Shown: positions 1-6,643, counted from the stretch's first letter. The stretch: DNA of 10,027 nucleotides from JAYGED01 sp046582565 (GCA_046582565.1 JAYGED010000296.1:1-10027); one strand, 5' to 3'. Numbers and translations: made by a program. The notes: generated by a model from the letters alone, not told the origin.

Positions 1-1038
1 TACCGCCTCGGTCTGGGCCGCCATGATGGCGTCGTCGTCAACCGCGACGGCGAAGCCGCCGCTGTCGCGCACCGCCCGCAAAATCAGAAAATCACCGACC
101 GCCGCCGGCACCCGGATACCGCTGGCGATGGTGTGGGCATCGACCCAGGGCTCGGCATGTTCGACGCCCTGTTCAAAGGCGCGGACAATCGGCGCACAAC
201 CACTGGCCTGGACCGCCACCATGCGCGGCCGCTTAGGTCCGATCCAGCCAATGGCTTCAAGCTCGGCAAAGGCCTTCCACATGCCGATCAGGCCGGTGCC
301 GCCGCCGGTCGGGTAGAAGATCACATCGGGTACCTCCCAGCCGAACTGCTCGGCGAGCTCCAGGCCCATGGTCTTCTTGCCCTCGATCCGGTAGGGCTCC
401 TTGAGGGTCGAGCAGTCGAACCAGCCCATGGGCTCCTTGCCGTCGCCGGCGATCTTGCCGCAATCGCCGATCAGGCCGTTGACGCGATACAGCCTGGCGC
501 CCTGAAAGGCAATTTCGGCGATGGTGATGTCCGGGGTGTCGTCGGGACAGAAGACGTAGCATTCGATGGCAGCCCGGCTGCAATATGCGGCTGCCGCGGC
601 GCCCGCATTGCCATTGGTCGGCATCACCATGGAGGTCACCCCGAGTTCCTTCGCCATGGAGACCGCCATGCTGATACCGCGTGCCTTGAACGATCCGGTG
701 GGCAGCCGGCCTTCGTCCTTGATGAACAGCTCACCGCCGCTGAGGGCCAGCTTCGGGGTCGCCACTATCGGCGTCATAACCTCGCCGAGAGAGACGATGT
801 TCGCAGGGTCGCGAACCGGAAGCAATTCACGATAGCGCCAGAAATCCGGCGGCCGCTGGGCCAGAACCTCCTTGGTGAGCGCTGCGCGAACCCCGTCCAG
901 GTCATAGCGCACCAGCAGCGGCTTTGCGGCCCCCTTCGAGAGCCCCTGGAGCACGTCGGCCTCATGGCGCTCGCCGGTCATGGCGCATTCAAGATGCGTC
1001 ACAAAGGTCGGGCGGTCTTCGGTGAGATTGCTGTGCAT
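1..1038 (-). CDS. thrC: Threonine synthase-like PLP-dependent enzyme (3' end cut by window edge)
   Basis: Fold-type II PLP lyase of the threonine synthase family, which converts O-phosphohomoserine to threonine in the cytoplasm. 346 codons are visible; the family is usually near 400, so roughly the last 50-60 residues lie outside. Seen: the PLP lysine in TGSFKARG (K118), an NGNAGAAAA stretch (142-150) typical of the substrate/cofactor loop, and the glycine-rich phosphate-binding loop PTGGGTG (243-249). The N-terminal LECAMTGE...PLLVRYDL corresponds to the zinc-ribbon lead-in of archaeal-type threonine synthases, but only one of the expected four cysteines (C18) remains. Start: ATG at 1036-1038, with GAAAGG eight bases upstream and an in-frame TGA at 1051-1053, so no longer start is possible. 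Seven C residues separate Shine-Dalgarno and ATG. A threonine dehydratase or other paralogous lyase is less likely but possible, since bacterial genomes often also carry a standard thrC. Family assignment is firm; exact substrate is inferred. Confidence 0.88.
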   Translation of the reverse strand, partial: MHSNLTEDRPTFVTHLECAMTGERHEADVLQGLSKGAAKPLLVRYDLDGVRAALTKEVLAQRPPDFWRYRELLPVRDPANIVSLGEVMTPIVATPKLALSGGELFIKDEGRLPTGSFKARGISMAVSMAKELGVTSMVMPTNGNAGAAAAAYCSRAAIECYVFCPDDTPDITIAEIAFQGARLYRVNGLIGDCGKIAGDGKEPMGWFDCSTLKEPYRIEGKKTMGLELAEQFGWEVPDVIFYPTGGGTGLIGMWKAFAELEAIGWIGPKRPRMVAVQASGCAPIVRAFEQGVEHAEPWVDAHTIASGIRVPAAVGDFLILRAVRDSGGFAVAVDDDAIMAAQTEAV

Positions 1039-1100
1039 TGGGGGGGCCTTTCACATTACACGGGGGCTCTGTTCCACTAAACTTGGCAGTATATCCGCCC

Positions 1101-1113
1101 TTTCAAATTGAAA
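1101..1113. promoter_or_regulatory. Perfect inverted repeat TTTCAA-A-TTGAAA upstream of thrC
   Basis: This 13-bp perfect palindrome sits in the AT-rich 110-bp gap between the yeiH-like stop and the threonine synthase start. On the minus strand it lies a few bases upstream of TATACT (1088-1093), which resembles a -10 box; no good -35 is visible. The position would suit a repressor or activator site. No terminator hairpin with a T-tract is seen in the gap, so read-through from the upstream gene is also possible. Regulatory role is inferred from position and symmetry only. Confidence 0.3.
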
Positions 1114-1148
1114 TTTTAACCTACGTCTCTCGCTCAGAATTTCTTAAT

Positions 1149-2153
1149 TTACACGACCCACAAGATAATCGACAGGCCGATCAGGGCGATCCAGAAGGTT
1201 TCGGCAACCAGCAGGATCAGCGCCTTGGGCCCGAGGGTCGCGATATCCTTAAGCGAGGTCTTGATGCCGAGGGCGGCAATCGCCGCCACCAGCGCCCAGC
1301 GCGAGACCGTTTCCAGCCCGATGCGCAGCGACTCGGGGATAAATCCCAGGCTGTTCACCGCCACGAGCACCACGAAGCCGACCAGGAACAGGGGAAAGGG
1401 TGGGCGCTGGGATCTCCCGGCGCGCCGGCTGTGAAACATCAAGAGCGTTATGGCGACGACCACGGGAACCAGCAACGCCACGCGCAGGAGTTTGGTGACG
1501 GTCGCGGCTTCGCCCGCCGTATCGGAGATGGTATAGCCCGCCCCGATCACCTGGGCGACGTCGTGGATGGTGGCGCCCAGGAACATGCCCGCCTTGAGAT
1601 CGTCGAAGTCGAGCGATTGTGCGAGGATCGGATAGGCGATCATCGCCAGGGTGCTGAGGGTGGTCACGCCGAGCACCGTGAAGATCGTATCGCGCTCGCT
1701 GATGCCGTCCTTGCCGCGCGGTAGAATGGACGCGACGGCGAGCGCGGCGGACGCGCCGCAAATGCCGACCGAGACACCCGTCAGGAGTCCGAAATCCCGC
1801 TTCAGGCCCATAAAACGAGCAAGCAGCATGCCAAACCCAATGGTCAGCGAAACGCCGCAGACGGTGAGCAACAAGGGGCCGTAGCCGAGCTTGAGCACTG
1901 CATCGGCGGTGATCTTGGCGCCCAGGAGCGCGACGCCGATGCGCAGGATCACGCTCGAGGTGAAAGCGACGCCGGCGCGGCACTTTTCATCCTTGGCCAA
2001 AAAATTAAACGCCATGCCGAGCAACAGGGCAAACAGCATGACCGGTGTGTCGTAATGCTCCGAGAGGAAGGTCGCGGCCATCGCCACCGTGGCGCTCACC
2101 ACAAAACCCGGCGCCAGCGGCTTGATATCGTCCAGAGACGGAATTTTGATCAA
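1149..2153 (-). CDS. yeiH: YeiH/UPF0324-family integral membrane transporter (putative sulfate exporter)
   Basis: 334-residue inner-membrane protein of the conserved YeiH (UPF0324, Pfam Cons_hypoth698) family, usually annotated as putative sulfate exporters although transport has rarely been tested. About ten hydrophobic segments are visible (near residues 14-30, 37-53, 66-84, 92-114, 122-144, 157-178, 190-207, 224-240, 253-270, 284-297 and 308-332). The family signatures GVSVGICGASAALAV (126-140) and GATIHDVAQVIGAG (193-206) are both intact; length is normal. The start is TTG (2151-2153): an in-frame TAA lies two codons upstream, and GAGGA sits seven bases before the TTG, so this non-ATG start is well supported. 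A LysR regulator often accompanies yeiH elsewhere, but none is here. The 111-bp gap to threonine synthase leaves co-transcription uncertain. Confidence 0.9.
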   Translation of the reverse strand: MIKIPSLDDIKPLAPGFVVSATVAMAATFLSEHYDTPVMLFALLLGMAFNFLAKDEKCRAGVAFTSSVILRIGVALLGAKITADAVLKLGYGPLLLTVCGVSLTIGFGMLLARFMGLKRDFGLLTGVSVGICGASAALAVASILPRGKDGISERDTIFTVLGVTTLSTLAMIAYPILAQSLDFDDLKAGMFLGATIHDVAQVIGAGYTISDTAGEAATVTKLLRVALLVPVVVAITLLMFHSRRAGRSQRPPFPLFLVGFVVLVAVNSLGFIPESLRIGLETVSRWALVAAIAALGIKTSLKDIATLGPKALILLVAETFWIALIGLSIILWVV

Positions 2154-2233
2154 TGCTTAGTCCTCGGATGGCACTAATCACCGCAAGATAAAGGCTCGCG
2201 GGCATGCGGGCCAGTAAGCAATCAATATAGCAA

Positions 2234-2246
2234 GCGGCTATGCCGC
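2234..2246. other. Small GC hairpin (GCGGC-TAT-GCCGC) after the MT-A70 gene
   Basis: A perfect 5-bp stem with a 3-base loop lies six bases beyond the MT-A70 stop codon in the 99-bp gap before yeiH. There is no run of T on the minus-strand 3' side, so it does not look like a complete intrinsic terminator; it could slow or weakly terminate transcription. Nothing else clear is visible in the gap apart from the yeiH Shine-Dalgarno. Confidence 0.25.
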
Positions 2247-2252
2247 CCCGTC

Positions 2253-2903
2253 TTACGTCACAATGCGCAGGGGATTATCGCGCTGCTTGGTGAGGTCGGA
2301 GGCCCAGCGGCGGGTCTTGACCGGGGTCTTGCTGTTGAACAGCGCCGCCTGATCGCCCCAGCCGTCCCAATTCTCGCGATTGTTGCGGGCGAACATCTCC
2401 AGATAGGGGCCGTTGGCGAGGCGCTCGATATTCTCATAGACCTCGTCGGGCTTGCGGCTGTGCTCGCGGCGCGGGGCAACCACCAGACGGCGCACGTCCT
2501 TGGCGATGCGCTTGGGCTTGCCGCGGGTCGCCAGCAGGCATTGCTCCGGGTTGGCGCGGGTCCAGAAACCCATGCCGGTGAAGAAATCCCGGTCCGAATA
2601 GGCATGCGGCGAGGCCGCCTTGTTGAGCTTGGCCCAGTAGAAGCCGACGGTCTTGTAAGTGAAGCCCCAGGCCTCGATCAGCTCGAGCCCCTTGGGCAGC
2701 AGAGGGTCGGTCACCCAGAGCAGGAGAATGCTGTTCTCCGCCGCCCAGTCGGCCACCGGCAGCTCGCAGATCGCCTCGAAGCTCATGCAGTCGTAATGCG
2801 CGTCGGGGCTGCGTCCCTTGCCCTTTTTGCTGTAGGTGGCAAAGGTCCACGGCGGATCGGCGTAGATGACTTTATAGTGATTCTTGCGCGGCGAGTCAGA
2901 CAT
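2253..2903 (-). CDS. MT-A70 family N6-adenine methyltransferase (orphan)
   Basis: 216-residue SAM-dependent methyltransferase of the MT-A70 family, which in bacteria and phages methylates adenine N6 in DNA (eukaryotic relatives act on mRNA). Seen: the catalytic DPPW tetrad at residues 16-19 directly after the first strand (KVIYADPPW); LLLWVTD (60-66); WTRANPEQCLLATRG (114-128), the usual region before the SAM pocket; EHSRKPDEVYENIERL (148-162); and FARNNRENWDGWGDQ (171-185), the typical C-terminal motif. Residues after about 186 form a basic tail. The start ATG (2901-2903) has AGGGTGGG five bases upstream. No restriction nuclease gene is adjacent, so it is an orphan methyltransferase, perhaps regulatory or of phage origin. 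It appears to have its own promoter in the AT-rich region upstream. Family call is firm; target sequence is unknown. Confidence 0.92.
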   Translation of the reverse strand: MSDSPRKNHYKVIYADPPWTFATYSKKGKGRSPDAHYDCMSFEAICELPVADWAAENSILLLWVTDPLLPKGLELIEAWGFTYKTVGFYWAKLNKAASPHAYSDRDFFTGMGFWTRANPEQCLLATRGKPKRIAKDVRRLVVAPRREHSRKPDEVYENIERLANGPYLEMFARNNRENWDGWGDQAALFNSKTPVKTRRWASDLTKQRDNPLRIVT

Positions 2904-3057
2904 GACAGCCCACCCTACCCTGTTGTTTTTTATATTGGAGAATCGAAGGGCAAGCTTGTACGCGACTTCGAGTCGTCATTCAAGAATTATCTTTAAGATT
3001 TTATTTCAAAAGAACAAAACGGAATCATCGATCTCGGCTAACCGATTGACGAGACTC
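2893..3057. other. Cluster of five GANTC sites around the MT-A70 promoter
   Basis: GANTC occurs at 2893-2897, 2940-2944, 2970-2974, 3022-3026 and 3053-3057, with a sixth at 3231-3235. Spot reading of the coding parts suggests roughly one site per 500 bp or fewer, so five in 165 bp is dense. GANTC is the CcrM methylation site in most alphaproteobacteria, where it is concentrated in promoters of cell-cycle-regulated genes. The motif positions are seen; regulation by methylation is inferred. Confidence 0.45.
2955..2983 (-). promoter_or_regulatory. Candidate sigma-70 promoter for the MT-A70 gene, with an inverted repeat in its spacer
   Basis: On the minus strand TTGAAT (2978-2983) and TACAAG (2955-2960) are separated by exactly 17 bases, each matching the consensus at four of six positions, about 52 bases before the MT-A70 ATG. 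The spacer contains the perfect inverted repeat CGACT-TCG-AGTCG (2963-2975), which overlaps a GANTC site. A second short palindrome, ATCTT-T-AAGAT (2989-2999), lies just upstream of the -35. These could be operators; there is no direct evidence. Confidence 0.35.
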
Positions 3058-3147
3058 ACAGTTTCATGCGTTCGCTCTTCGGATCATACAGGGCCTGAGG
3101 CTCGCCTTGGCGGCGTAGCGCCGGCCCACGATCCGGTTTTCCACGTC
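3056..3147 (-). pseudogene. Relic of the 3' end of a second dehydrogenase/GcvT-type gene
   Basis: Read on the minus strand, this segment encodes VGRRYAAKASLRP, then after one missing base YDPKSERMKL and a TGA (3056-3058). The intact dehydrogenase at 4080-6527 ends AGKRYPAKASLRP-M-YDPKSERMKV. At DNA level, 20 bases (3063-3082 versus 4087-4106) and 16 bases (3098-3113 versus 4123-4138) are identical. Differences elsewhere, including a different final codon, suggest a diverged paralogue rather than a fresh copy. Similarity fades upstream of about 3147; no other part of the gene is visible. It is a non-functional remnant, truncated where the methyltransferase segment begins. The frameshift and similarity are seen directly; the history is inferred. 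Confidence 0.8.
3063..3120. repeat. Direct repeat, copy 1 (second copy at 4087-4145)
   Basis: The two copies run in the same direction about 1,024 bases apart and bracket the methyltransferase gene. They share a 20-base and a 16-base perfect block plus GTAGCG at the end, with scattered substitutions and a single-base gap in copy 1. Copy 2 is the extreme 3' end of the intact dehydrogenase gene; copy 1 is the relic. Confidence 0.85.
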
Positions 3148-3219
3148 TTTATGTCTTGTGCTGCTGCGGTAGCATGTCCAGCATACAGCGAAGCATTTCA
3201 ATCTCACGATACGCCCCCC

Positions 3220-3241
3220 GGCGCGATCGAGAATCAGCGCC
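3220..3241 (+). other. Imperfect stem-loop in the leader of the methyltransferase gene
   Basis: GGCGCGAT (3220-3227) can pair with ATC-A-GCGCC (3233-3241) around a CGAGA loop, giving an eight-pair stem with one bulged A, about 45 bases before the methyltransferase Shine-Dalgarno. No T-tract follows. The rest of 3148-3297 shows no convincing promoter or gene. Confidence 0.25.
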
Positions 3242-3297
3242 AACCCAAGGAAAGCATCCGGGCCTCGCGATGGGGACGCGGCAACGAGGAGAAGAAC

Positions 3298-4083
3298 ATG
3301 AGCGAACCGTCAGGTGAATATGTCGAGGCCCATTACGTCGGGATGGAGATCATCTGGGGCGAGGGCTACATGTCGCCGGGTGGCGATGGATGAGGTTGCC
3401 TCGGTGGTCGACGGCGTCGACATCCGGGGCAGAACGGTTCTGGAGATCGGTTCCGGATTGGGCGGGACCGCTGTCGCTTTAGCGGCGAACCATGACCCAG
3501 GCCGAGTGATCAGTATCGATATTCAGAAGGAGCAGACCGAACGGGCGAGCCGATTGGCTGCGGCGCGGGGGCTTTCCGACCGCATCGAATTTCGCCTCGT
3601 CGATCCCGGACCATTGCCGTTTGCCGACGAGAGTTTCGACGTTGTCTTCAGCATGGGAACGCTCGTCCAGATTGCCGACAAACCGGCGCTCTTCGCCGAT
3701 ATTTTCGTGTGCTGCGGCCTGGCGGCACGCTCGCCGCCAACGACTGGCTGAGAGAACGCCCCCTGCCGCTTTCGGATGAATTGGTGAGCTTCGTCGAGCG
3801 TGCAGGGCTCACCTATCACTGGGTCGAACCCGATGATTACCGTGACGCCCTCGCAGGTGCCGGGTTCGTCGATGTCGCCCTGCGGGGTCGCGCCGCGTGG
3901 TACGTCGATCAGCTTAGCGAGGAAATCAAGCAGCTTGAGTCCGGCCCCATGAGGGCGCGTATGATCCAGGCGTTCGACGAGGAGAGCACCGAGGGCTGGC
4001 TGCGGTCATGGCGGCTGATGGAAACCTTCGCCAGACAGGGGGAAATCTGCCCGACACATATCAGGGCGGCCAAAGCCGCTTAA
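3298..4083 (+). pseudogene. Phosphoethanolamine/glycine-type SAM methyltransferase broken by two compensating frameshifts
   Basis: The reconstructed product (~261 aa) resembles class I SAM N-methyltransferases that methylate phosphoethanolamine, sarcosine or related amines. Pieces: residues 1-29 (HYVGMEIIWGEGYMSPGG) in one frame ending at TGA 3391-3393; then DEVASVVDGVDIRGRT-VLEIGSGLGG (SAM motif I), RVISIDIQ (motif II) and FDVVFSMGTLVQIADK (motif IV) in the +1-shifted frame up to about 3706; then VLRPGGTLAANDWLRE to the end in the original frame. One extra base lies within 3385-3388, and one base is missing between 3706 and 3707 (TTC-GT where TTC CGT is expected). Start ATG 3298-3300 has AGGAG at 3287-3291, spacing six bases. 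Flanking codons remain protein-like throughout, so decay is recent or the shifts are sequencing errors. Stop TAA 4081-4083 overlaps that of the convergent dehydrogenase. Confidence 0.82.
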
Positions 4084-6527
4084 ACCTTCATGCGTTCGCT
4101 CTTCGGGTCGTACATCGGGCGCAGGCTCGCCTTGGCGGGGTAGCGCTTGCCCGCGACCTCGATCTCGTAGGCGCCGGATTTGACGTAATCGGCGTTGACG
4201 CCGTCCTCGTTGTTCACATAGCCGAGGCCGATTGCGCTGCCCAGATGGTGGCCGTAGTTGCCCGAGGTGAGGTAGCCGACCGACACGCCGTCGCGATAAA
4301 TGACCTCGTTGTGGTAGAGCAGCGGCTCGGCGTCCTCCAGGGCGAACTGCACCAGGCGCTTGCTGACCCCCTCCTCCTTCTGCCTAACTAGGGCGTCGCG
4401 CCCGGTGAAGGGGATATTGGTCGCCAGCTTGCAGGCGAAGCCGAGGCCAGCCTCGATGGGGGTGTCCTCGCAGGTGATGTCGTGGCCCCAGTGGCGGTAG
4501 GCCTTTTCGATGCGAAGTGAGTCCATGGCGTGCATGCCGGCCATCTTGAGGTCGAATTCCGCCCCCGCCGCGGCGATGTCGTCGAACACGCCGCGAGCAA
4601 ACTCGGTCGGCACGTAGAGCTCCCAGCCCAGCTCGCCGACGTAGGAAATCCGGCTGGCGCGGACCCGCGCATAGCCCATGGAGATTTCCCGCGAGGTGCC
4701 GAAGGGGAAGCCTTCGTTGCTCATATCGTCGTCAATGATCGAAGACAACAGGGCCCGGCTGTCCGGCCCCATGATGCCGATCACGGCGCTGCCCGAGGTC
4801 ACATCGGCGAAGGTGACATTGGCGCCCTCGGGGATGTTGCGCATCAGCCAGTGGTGATCATGCACCGCCACGGCGGCGCCGGTGACGATCATGAAGCTTT
4901 CTTCGGAAATGCGGATCACCGTGAGGTCGGCCTCGATGCCGCCCTTCTCGTTGAGCCATTGGGTATAGACAATCCGGCCCGGCTCCACGCCCACGTCGTT
5001 GGCGCAGATGGTCTGCAGCACGCTCTCCGCATCAGGCCCCTGGAGCAGAAATTTGGCGAAGGAGGTCTGATCGAGCAGGCCGACGCCGTTGCGAATGGCG
5101 TTATGCTCGGCGGCTGAATAGTCAAACCAGTTCTGCCGCTGATAGCTGTAATCATAGACCGGGTCCGTGCCTTCATGCGCGTACCAGTGGGGACGCTCCC
5201 AGCCGGCGACTTCGCCGAAACAGGCGCCGCGCGCGGCCAGGCGTTCATGCAGCGGCGAGGTGCGCACCCCGCGCGCCGTCTCCGGCTGGCGATAGGGCCA
5301 ATGCATGTCGTAGAGCAGGCCGAGGGATTCACTCACCCGGTCGAGCAGATATTTGGCGTTGTTCTGGAACGGCATCATGCGGCGGATGTCGAGATCGGCC
5401 AGATCGAAGGGCTGCTCGCCGCCGACGATCCATTCCGCCAGGGCCATGCCCGCCCCACCCGACGACTGGATGCCGACCGAGTTATAGCCGCACAGCATGT
5501 AAAAATTATCCAGCTCCGGCGCCTCGCCCATCAAGTATCTGTTGTCCGGGGTGAAGCTTTCCGGGCCGTTGAGGAAGGTCTGGATGCCGGCGGTCTCGAG
5601 AATCGGGTTGCGGTGCATGGCGGCCTCGAGGATCGGCGCGAAATGATCGAAATCATCGGGCAGCTGATCGAAGGCGAAGTCCTCGGGGATGCCGTCCATG
5701 CCCCAGGGCTTGGCGTTGAGCTCGAAGGCGCCGACCAGAAGCTTGCCGGCGTCCTCCTTGTGATAGGCGCTGCCGTCCATGTCGCGCAGTACGGGCAGGT
5801 CTTTCGGCAGGTCCGGGATCGGCTCGGTGACGATGTAGAAATGCTCGCAGGCATGCAGCGGGATATTGACGCCGCACATGAGACCGACCTGGCGCGCCCA
5901 CATGCCGGCGCAGTTGACCACATACTCGCACTCGATTTCGCCCTGGTTGGTGGAGACCCCACTGACGCGGCCATCCTTGGTGTGGATCGCGGTGACCTTG
6001 GTATCCTCAATAATCTTCGCCCCGCCGTTGCGCGCGCCCTTGGCCAGAGCCATGGTGGTGTCGGCGGGATTGACCTGGCCGTCGTTGGGGAAAAAGACTG
6101 CGCCGACCAAATCGTCCACATTGAGGATGGGATAGACCTCCTTGGCTTCGGCCGGGCTCAGCAGGGCCGCCTCGACGCCGCAGGCCTTGCCCAGATCGGC
6201 GCCCCGGCGATGTTCTTCCCAGCGCGCCTCGTTGGTGGCGACGCCGAGGCTGCCGTTCTGCCTGAGGCCGGTGGCCTGTCCGGTTTCTTCCTCGAGGCCC
6301 TGGAACAGCTTCATGGAATAGGACGCGAGCCGCGACATGGTGAAGGTGCCCAACACCTCGCGCACCAGGCCGGCGGCATGCCAGGTGGTGCCGCAGGTGA
6401 GCTGCTTGCGCTCGAGCAGGACCACATCGGTCCAGCCCAGCTTGGTCAGATGATAGGCCACGCTGCAGCCGGCGATGCCGCCGCCGATGATCACCACGCG
6501 AGCTTGTGTCGGGAATGTCTTAGACAT
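4080..6527 (-). CDS. FAD-dependent sarcosine/dimethylglycine dehydrogenase-type oxidoreductase with GcvT domain
   Basis: 815-residue two-part enzyme, full family length. Residues ~10-370 are a DAO-type FAD oxidoreductase: VVIIGGGIAGCSVAYHL (11-27) binds the ADP part of FAD, and CGTTWHAAGLV (45-55) contains His50, equivalent to the covalent flavin-attachment histidine of dimethylglycine and sarcosine dehydrogenases. A linker domain (FAO_M-like, ~380-435, LYDMHWPYRQPE) follows. The rest is GcvT-like (aminomethyltransferase N- and C-terminal domains), including GGIEADLTVIR, GELGWELYVP and the end KASLRPMYDP. The expected reaction is oxidative N-demethylation of a methylated amine, with transfer of the one-carbon unit to tetrahydrofolate in the cytoplasm. 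Sarcosine, dimethylglycine or another methylamine cannot be distinguished. Start ATG 6525-6527 has GAGG four bases upstream. It is divergent from the CBS gene and convergent with the broken methyltransferase; their stops overlap at TTAA (4080-4083), leaving no room for a separate terminator. Confidence 0.92.
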   Translation of the reverse strand: MSKTFPTQARVVIIGGGIAGCSVAYHLTKLGWTDVVLLERKQLTCGTTWHAAGLVREVLGTFTMSRLASYSMKLFQGLEEETGQATGLRQNGSLGVATNEARWEEHRRGADLGKACGVEAALLSPAEAKEVYPILNVDDLVGAVFFPNDGQVNPADTTMALAKGARNGGAKIIEDTKVTAIHTKDGRVSGVSTNQGEIECEYVVNCAGMWARQVGLMCGVNIPLHACEHFYIVTEPIPDLPKDLPVLRDMDGSAYHKEDAGKLLVGAFELNAKPWGMDGIPEDFAFDQLPDDFDHFAPILEAAMHRNPILETAGIQTFLNGPESFTPDNRYLMGEAPELDNFYMLCGYNSVGIQSSGGAGMALAEWIVGGEQPFDLADLDIRRMMPFQNNAKYLLDRVSESLGLLYDMHWPYRQPETARGVRTSPLHERLAARGACFGEVAGWERPHWYAHEGTDPVYDYSYQRQNWFDYSAAEHNAIRNGVGLLDQTSFAKFLLQGPDAESVLQTICANDVGVEPGRIVYTQWLNEKGGIEADLTVIRISEESFMIVTGAAVAVHDHHWLMRNIPEGANVTFADVTSGSAVIGIMGPDSRALLSSIIDDDMSNEGFPFGTSREISMGYARVRASRISYVGELGWELYVPTEFARGVFDDIAAAGAEFDLKMAGMHAMDSLRIEKAYRHWGHDITCEDTPIEAGLGFACKLATNIPFTGRDALVRQKEEGVSKRLVQFALEDAEPLLYHNEVIYRDGVSVGYLTSGNYGHHLGSAIGLGYVNNEDGVNADYVKSGAYEIEVAGKRYPAKASLRPMYDPKSERMKV
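4087..4145. repeat. Direct repeat, copy 2 (3' end of the intact dehydrogenase)
   Basis: Partner of the copy at 3063-3120. This copy is in frame and codes for the last ~20 residues of the functional dehydrogenase. Confidence 0.85.
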
Positions 6528-6561
6528 GATGCCTCACAATTATTTGGTCCGCCCAGGAGGC

Positions 6562-6568
6562 GATTATC
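6562..6568 (-). promoter_or_regulatory. Candidate -10 element (GATAAT) for the dehydrogenase gene
   Basis: On the minus strand GATAATC is found 35 bases before the dehydrogenase start. No clear -35 hexamer is seen at 16-18 bases upstream, so this may rely on an activator. The same heptamer forms the -10 of the divergent CBS-cluster promoter. Confidence 0.25.
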
Positions 6569-6621
6569 TAGCCGAGCATGCCACAGAAAGATATGCCGAA
6601 AATATAGAAAAATCGCACCCG

Positions 6622-6639
6622 GCCGCGCTTCGCCGCGCG
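6622..6639. repeat. GC-rich direct/inverted repeat in the divergent intergenic region
   Basis: GCCGCGC occurs twice (6622-6628 and 6632-6638) separated by TTC. The same bases can also fold as CGCGC/GCGCG around a TTCGCC loop. It stands between the two candidate divergent promoters in an otherwise AT-rich 181-bp gap (6528-6708) that has no gene. A barrier or protein-binding role is possible but unsupported. Confidence 0.35.
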
Positions 6640-6643
6640 AGGC

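Noticed and set aside
133..1080. A 315-codon plus-strand open frame at the left end
   Set aside because: It is antisense to the threonine synthase-like gene, which has the PLP lysine and glycine loop; the plus-strand product has low-complexity H/R/G/A composition.
2234..2246. Intrinsic terminator after MT-A70
   Set aside because: The hairpin stem is only five pairs and no T-tract follows on the minus strand, so it is listed only as a hairpin.
2253..2903. A restriction-modification or other defence system around MT-A70
   Set aside because: The neighbouring genes are a YeiH-type transporter and a metabolic relic; there is no nuclease, helicase or toxin gene in the window.
2884..3297. A long plus-strand open frame that runs into the methyltransferase start
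   Set aside because: It crosses the MT-A70 promoter and the dehydrogenase relic and resembles no protein family. The strong AGGAG before ATG 3298 and the family-like start there show that the real N terminus is at 3298.
2903..4083. An insertion sequence or phage cassette as the carrier of the methyltransferase segment
   Set aside because: No transposase, integrase, terminal inverted repeats or short target duplications are visible. The direct repeats are explained by homologous gene ends, not by mobile-element termini.
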